Below, in pieces: positions 63,474 to 64,000 of a stretch of 64,000 nucleotides of DNA (position 1 is its first letter; each line of letters begins with the position of its first letter). The position numbers and the translations under genes were made by a program. The stretch is from assembly GCA_036346375.1 (NCBI GenBank), contig CM070503.1, positions 5,208,001 through 5,272,000 of the forward strand. The letters are read 5' to 3'. Under the pieces are notes generated by a model, which searched no databases, was not told the DNA's origin, and was given only the letters and a program-made list of their open reading frames with translations. This DNA comes from Guadua angustifolia. Its lineage: Eukaryota; Streptophyta; Magnoliopsida; Poales; Poaceae.

Positions 63474-64000
63474 ATTGTGATTACGGCTTGCTTGGGTTCA
63501 GGGGTGCGTGGGGCTGGTCCATGCACCAACGCCTCAACGAACGGACGTGGTGTCAACTCGAATCCGATGTAGGCACGGTGATCCGTGCGCCTGGGAGTGG
63601 CACCACTACTGTACGGAACCGCCGAAGTCGGGAGTGCCTTTCACCAGACGTGCAACGTTTACTGTATATGTGTGCTTCCGTTGAACTATAGCATGTTGAT
63701 CAGTGACGAAGCCAAGAAAAAATAAAGCGCGGGCTCAAAAAATTAGGTTAGATTAAGATAAATGTATTAAACAGCTTATATTGTATTCTCATCGGTTCGA
63801 GGGTTGCTACTGGTAATTCATTATTTGATAAATACTTGTGCAATGTTTGCTAATCAATCTTTTTCTAATCTACGAATAAGTTATCACAAATCAATCAAAC
63901 AAATCGACTATTATCTCTGTTGACTCATTGACATAGTACAATTAACAAAAAAAAACATAAATTCGAAGAGGAACTTACAATGCATTTTTGCTATTGTGGT
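63474..64000. other. Intergenic to window end
   Basis: No gene is supported. CAGTGACGAAGCCAAGAAAA at about 63700-63719 resembles the terminal repeat of a common grass DNA element (CAGTGGCGGAGCCA type), whose other end would lie outside the window. Confidence 0.35.

Noticed and set aside
1..64000. CRISPR array, tRNA or rRNA genes
   Set aside because: Tandem repeats found are contiguous or degenerate and lack regular unique spacers; no cloverleaf or rRNA core sequence was recognised by eye.

Overview
The window is plant nuclear DNA, almost certainly from a grass. The evidence is GC-rich first exons in otherwise AT-rich genes, many nested LTR retrotransposons and small MITEs, and a set of single-copy plant genes whose closest match that I recall is rice. 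No prokaryotic operons, CRISPR arrays, rRNA or tRNA genes were found.

Host genes, left to right: a GeBP/STOREKEEPER-type transcription factor (12465-13437, + strand, with a frame break in its acidic N-terminus); a complete 13-exon COP1 photomorphogenesis E3 ligase (14522-20405, +; 685 codons, the length I recall for rice COP1); a nitrate reductase gene (34130-42293, +; four exons, 888 codons once the insertion is discounted) split in exon 1 by a young full-length Copia element; a decayed C-terminal piece of separase (about 53920-56117, +); and a DUF1644 zinc-binding protein (58016-56988, -) whose untranslated first exon probably lies near 62.7-62.9 kb. From memory, rice has COP1, the NAD(P)H nitrate reductase NR2 and separase close together on chromosome 2, so this looks like a colinear segment. 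The species cannot be named from the window.

Mobile DNA: 1-10501 is the inner part and 3' LTR of a Tat-lineage Ty3 element with an antisense plant-mobile-domain gene and a striking excess of one hexamer. 10530-11069 is a long foldback element. A Stowaway MITE sits in COP1 intron 1. 20795-27437 is a decayed chromovirus holding a nested solo LTR. 28362-29860 is a solo LTR of Triticeae-Copia type. 30962-31591 is a non-autonomous hAT element with a perfect 8-bp duplication. 34387-39397 is the Copia in nitrate reductase. About 43.56-45.0 kb is an LTR relic. About 45.0-53.0 kb is a Sirevirus-like Copia 5' part broken by a 3.38-kb solo LTR. 58549-60664 is a scrambled Copia relic. 63188-63473 is a MITE.

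How it fits together: COP1 (light-signal protein turnover) and nitrate reductase (nitrate assimilation) are the two physiologically important genes. COP1 looks intact. Nitrate reductase looks inactivated in this haplotype by an insertion so recent that its LTRs differ at one base in 292. The separase copy is dead by several independent lesions and has lost its 5' part next to the Sirevirus block.
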